A stretch of DNA of 16,600 nucleotides from Christiangramia sp. (GTDB lineage Bacteria > Bacteroidota > Bacteroidia > Flavobacteriales > Flavobacteriaceae): assembly GCA_024635735.1 (NCBI GenBank), contig JAGXII010000206.1, positions 1 through 16,600 of the forward strand, written 5' to 3'. The position numbers and the translations under genes were made by a program. Positions 14,861 to 16,600 of this stretch are shown piece after piece. Position 1 is the first letter of the stretch, and every line of letters begins with the position of its first letter. The notes beneath the pieces are model-generated. The model saw only the letters and a program-made list of their open reading frames with translations. It ran no database searches and was not told where the DNA came from.

Positions 14861-14956
14861 GTTTGCGTTTAAATCTTTCATTATCCCTCTCATTTTTAAA
14901 TATTTGTTAAACACTTTTCAATTATACCCAATAAAACCGAAAAACTAAAAAAACAC

Positions 14957-15934
14957 ATGGCTCAACTAGAACCCATTTTGCAGGATAATAAAGATCGCTT
15001 TGTGATCTTTCCAATTAAACATCATGACATTTGGGACTGGTATAAAAAAATGGAGGCTTGTTTCTGGACTGCTGAAGAAATTGATCTTCATCAGGATATG
15101 AACGACTGGACTAACAAGCTGAATTCTGATGAGCGCTATTTTCTAAAACACATTCTTGCTTTTTTTGCTGCTTCAGACGGAATTGTAAACGAGAACCTCG
15201 CTGAAAATTTCGTAAACGAAGTTCAGTATTCCGAAGCTAAGTTTTTCTACGGTTTTCAGATTATGATGGAAAATATCCATTCTGAAACCTATTCGCTTCT
15301 TATTGACACTTATGTAAAAAATGAAAAGGAAAAAGATCAACTATTCAAGGCTATCGAGGTTTTTCCTGCGATAAAGAAAAAAGCCGACTGGGCTTTGAAA
15401 TGGATAGAATCTGATTCATTCGCTGAAAGACTTATTGCATTTGCCGCCGTTGAAGGTATTTTCTTTTCCGGTGCTTTTTGCTCGATCTTCTGGCTTAAAA
15501 AACGTGGCTTAATGCCAGGGCTTACTTTCTCAAACGAGCTTATCTCAAGAGACGAAGGTATGCACTGTGATTTTGCCGTACATCTTCACAACAATCACCT
15601 TGTAAACAAGGTTCCAAAAGAAAAAATAAGAGAGATCCTTGTTGATGCTCTAAATATAGAACGTGAATTCGTTACCGAATCGCTTCCGGTAAGTTTGATT
15701 GGAATGAACGCCAAACTTATGACTCAGTATCTTGAGTTTGTAACCGACAGGCTTTTAGTAGAACTGGATTGCGATAAAGAATATAATGTCTCTAATCCAT
15801 TTGATTTTATGGATATGATCAACCTGCAGGGTAAAACCAATTTCTTTGAAAAGCGCGTAAGCGAATATCAAAAAGCAGGGGTAATGAATAAGGATAAAGA
15901 ATCTGACGAAATTAGTTTTGACGCTGATTTCTAA
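14957..15934 (+). CDS. nrdB: Ribonucleoside-diphosphate reductase, small (beta) subunit
   Basis: Class Ia R2 subunit, 325 residues. It carries the di-iron centre and tyrosyl radical used by the large subunit to reduce ribonucleoside diphosphates to deoxy forms. The sequence follows eukaryotic-type R2. Metal ligands are Asp43 (FWTAEEIDL), Glu105 and His108 (MENIHSETYS), Glu166 (AAVEGIFFSG), and Glu200 and His203 (SRDEGMHCDF). The radical Tyr is Tyr112, so this is a radical-bearing R2. The C-terminal FDADF tail matches the R1-docking peptide (FTLDADF in mammals). It is followed 156 bases later by nrdA, and the two surely work together. A repeat-rich region precedes it. Confidence 0.97.
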   Translation: MAQLEPILQDNKDRFVIFPIKHHDIWDWYKKMEACFWTAEEIDLHQDMNDWTNKLNSDERYFLKHILAFFAASDGIVNENLAENFVNEVQYSEAKFFYGFQIMMENIHSETYSLLIDTYVKNEKEKDQLFKAIEVFPAIKKKADWALKWIESDSFAERLIAFAAVEGIFFSGAFCSIFWLKKRGLMPGLTFSNELISRDEGMHCDFAVHLHNNHLVNKVPKEKIREILVDALNIEREFVTESLPVSLIGMNAKLMTQYLEFVTDRLLVELDCDKEYNVSNPFDFMDMINLQGKTNFFEKRVSEYQKAGVMNKDKESDEISFDADF

Positions 15935-15938
15935 AGCG

Positions 15939-15973
15939 CAACTTCGCCGCGTCCCCCAACGCGGTGTAAGTTG
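15939..15973 (+). other. Stem-loop in the nrdB-nrdA spacer
   Basis: CAACTT (15939-15944) pairs with AAGTTG (15968-15973), and CCGCGT (15947-15952) pairs with ACGCGG (15959-15964), with a small internal loop between the two helices. It begins four bases after the nrdB stop and is unusually GC-rich for this DNA. No T-run follows, so it is not a classic terminator. It may protect the nrdB 3' end or be a processing or regulatory site. Confidence 0.6.
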
Positions 15974-16015
15974 AACTTGAATAATTTCTAATAATATCTT
16001 GAGGTTTATTTTTTA

Positions 16016-16030
16016 CCGGAAGTTCTCCGG
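16016..16030 (+). other. Second small hairpin in the nrdB-nrdA spacer
   Basis: CCGGA (16016-16020) and TCCGG (16026-16030) flank a five-base loop. A further GAAAG...CTTTC pairing is possible just downstream (around 16034-16051). The role is unknown. Confidence 0.35.
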
Positions 16031-16090
16031 AAGGGAAAGCTAGTCTCCTTTCTGAAGCAATAATCCCAATCAATTTTAAAAAAGTAGTGT

Positions 16091-16600
16091 ATGTATGTAG
16101 TTAAAAGAGACGGGAGAAGGGAACCCGTCATGTTCGACAAAATCACCGCCAGAGTTAAAAAACTTTGTTATGGCCTTAATGAATTGGTAGATCCGGTAAA
16201 GGTAGCCATGCGAGTAATTGAAGGCCTTTATGATAATGTGACTACCAGTGAACTTGATAATCTCGCAGCAGAGATCGCAGCTACCCTTACTACAGCCCAT
16301 CCTGATTATGCAAAGCTTGCCGCCAGGATATCGGTTTCTAACCTGCATAAAAATACCAAGAAAACCTTTTCAGAAGTAATGACAGATCTTTACGAATACG
16401 TGAATCCACGTACCGGTGAAAAAGCTCCATTACTTTCTGATGAAGTGTATAAAGTCATTTCAGAAAATAAAGAGAAACTGGATTCTACCATCATCTATAA
16501 CCGTGATTTTGGTTATGATTATTTCGGGTTTAAAACTCTTGAAAGATCATACCTTTTAAAACTGAACGGTGAGATCGTGGAACGTCCACAGCACATGCTC
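16091..16600 (+). CDS. nrdA: Ribonucleoside-diphosphate reductase, large (alpha) subunit, 5' part
   Basis: An uninterrupted frame of 170 codons from the ATG at 16091 runs off the window; full-length relatives have about 800 residues. The N-terminus MYVVKRDGRREPVMFDKITARVKKL is an ATP-cone, the allosteric activity site that senses ATP/dATP. It is followed by eukaryote-like R1 segments (AAEIAATLTTAHPDYAKLAARISVSNLHKNT, YNRDFGYDYFGFKTLERSYLLK). The catalytic cysteines lie beyond the end. It is the partner of nrdB directly upstream and is probably on the same transcript. Confidence 0.96.
   Translation, partial: MYVVKRDGRREPVMFDKITARVKKLCYGLNELVDPVKVAMRVIEGLYDNVTTSELDNLAAEIAATLTTAHPDYAKLAARISVSNLHKNTKKTFSEVMTDLYEYVNPRTGEKAPLLSDEVYKVISENKEKLDSTIIYNRDFGYDYFGFKTLERSYLLKLNGEIVERPQHML

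Larger units (their letters stand above)
14250..14956. other. Gene-free region between the lipoprotein pair and nrdB
   Basis: About 700 AT-rich bases with no convincing reading frame. The first half (14250-14597) has a 16-base palindrome GAAGTTTATAAACTTC (14400-14415) and small hairpins at 14459-14473 (TTCGC/GCGAA, followed by TTTT) and 14532-14548 (CGGAT/ATCCG). A strong terminator lies at 14598-14629. The second half is probably the nrd promoter region and holds direct repeats (14797-14860). No tRNA, IS gene or CRISPR is seen. Confidence 0.55.

Noticed and set aside
15936..15976. Integron attC-like site: GTTGAAC and a near RYYYAAC core flank the nrdB-nrdA stem-loop
   Set aside because: The element is only about 41 bases, shorter than known attC sites. 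One core has a mismatch, and no integrase or cassette array is present.
16076..16348. Minus-strand frame of 90 codons at the right end
   Set aside because: It is antisense to the clear 5' part of nrdA, which has the conserved ATP-cone.

Overview
The window looks like chromosomal DNA of a marine-type flavobacterium (Bacteroidota, Flavobacteriaceae, in the broad neighbourhood of Gramella/Christiangramia, Salegentibacter or Zunongwangia; the genus is inferred from protein style, not tested). Supporting signs are AT-rich spacers, few visible Shine-Dalgarno sequences, several TAnnTTTG-type -7 promoter elements close to start codons, a TonB-dependent receptor with an N-terminal CarboxypepD_reg-like domain, and a eukaryote-like class Ia ribonucleotide reductase with the small subunit gene first.

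Layout. 1-250: tRNA-Leu(CAA) with its own promoter and terminator. 410-2860: FecA-like TonB-dependent outer membrane receptor, followed by about 470 bases without a gene. 3334-3561: small acidic lipoprotein with a strong terminator. 3651-4475 (minus): PAS-like/LuxR-type regulator. 4476-4849: gene-free region holding an orphan terminator-like hairpin. 4850-7866 (plus): HupE/UreJ-like membrane protein, dCMP deaminase, S41 processing peptidase and a small membrane protein. 7858-9242 (minus): three-gene cluster of MarC-family protein, two-helix membrane protein and a short thioredoxin-reductase-like flavoprotein. 9378-9947: DUF3109 cysteine-rich protein. 9944-12091 (minus): large SARP-type regulator (winged helix + BTAD + TolB-like + TPR). 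12228-14249: two tandem paralogous lipoproteins, transcribed divergently from the regulator. 14250-14956: about 700 gene-free bases with a strong terminator and a repeat-rich region upstream of nrdB. 14957-16600: nrdB and the 5' part of nrdA.

Most of the window is housekeeping. The part most likely to be an undescribed system is 9944-14249: a cytosolic SARP/TolB-like/TPR regulator divergent from two lipoproteins. Each lipoprotein appears to hold two cupredoxin-like halves. The first half keeps a spaced His...Cys...His...Met set resembling a type 1 copper site. The second half has the same layout but has lost the Cys and the second His. The short divergent promoter region contains five A5 tracts, three of them in an identical TGAAAAA heptamer, and a perfect 8-bp inverted repeat. 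These are plausible operator or DNA-bending elements. A copper or electron-transfer role is inference from sequence pattern only.
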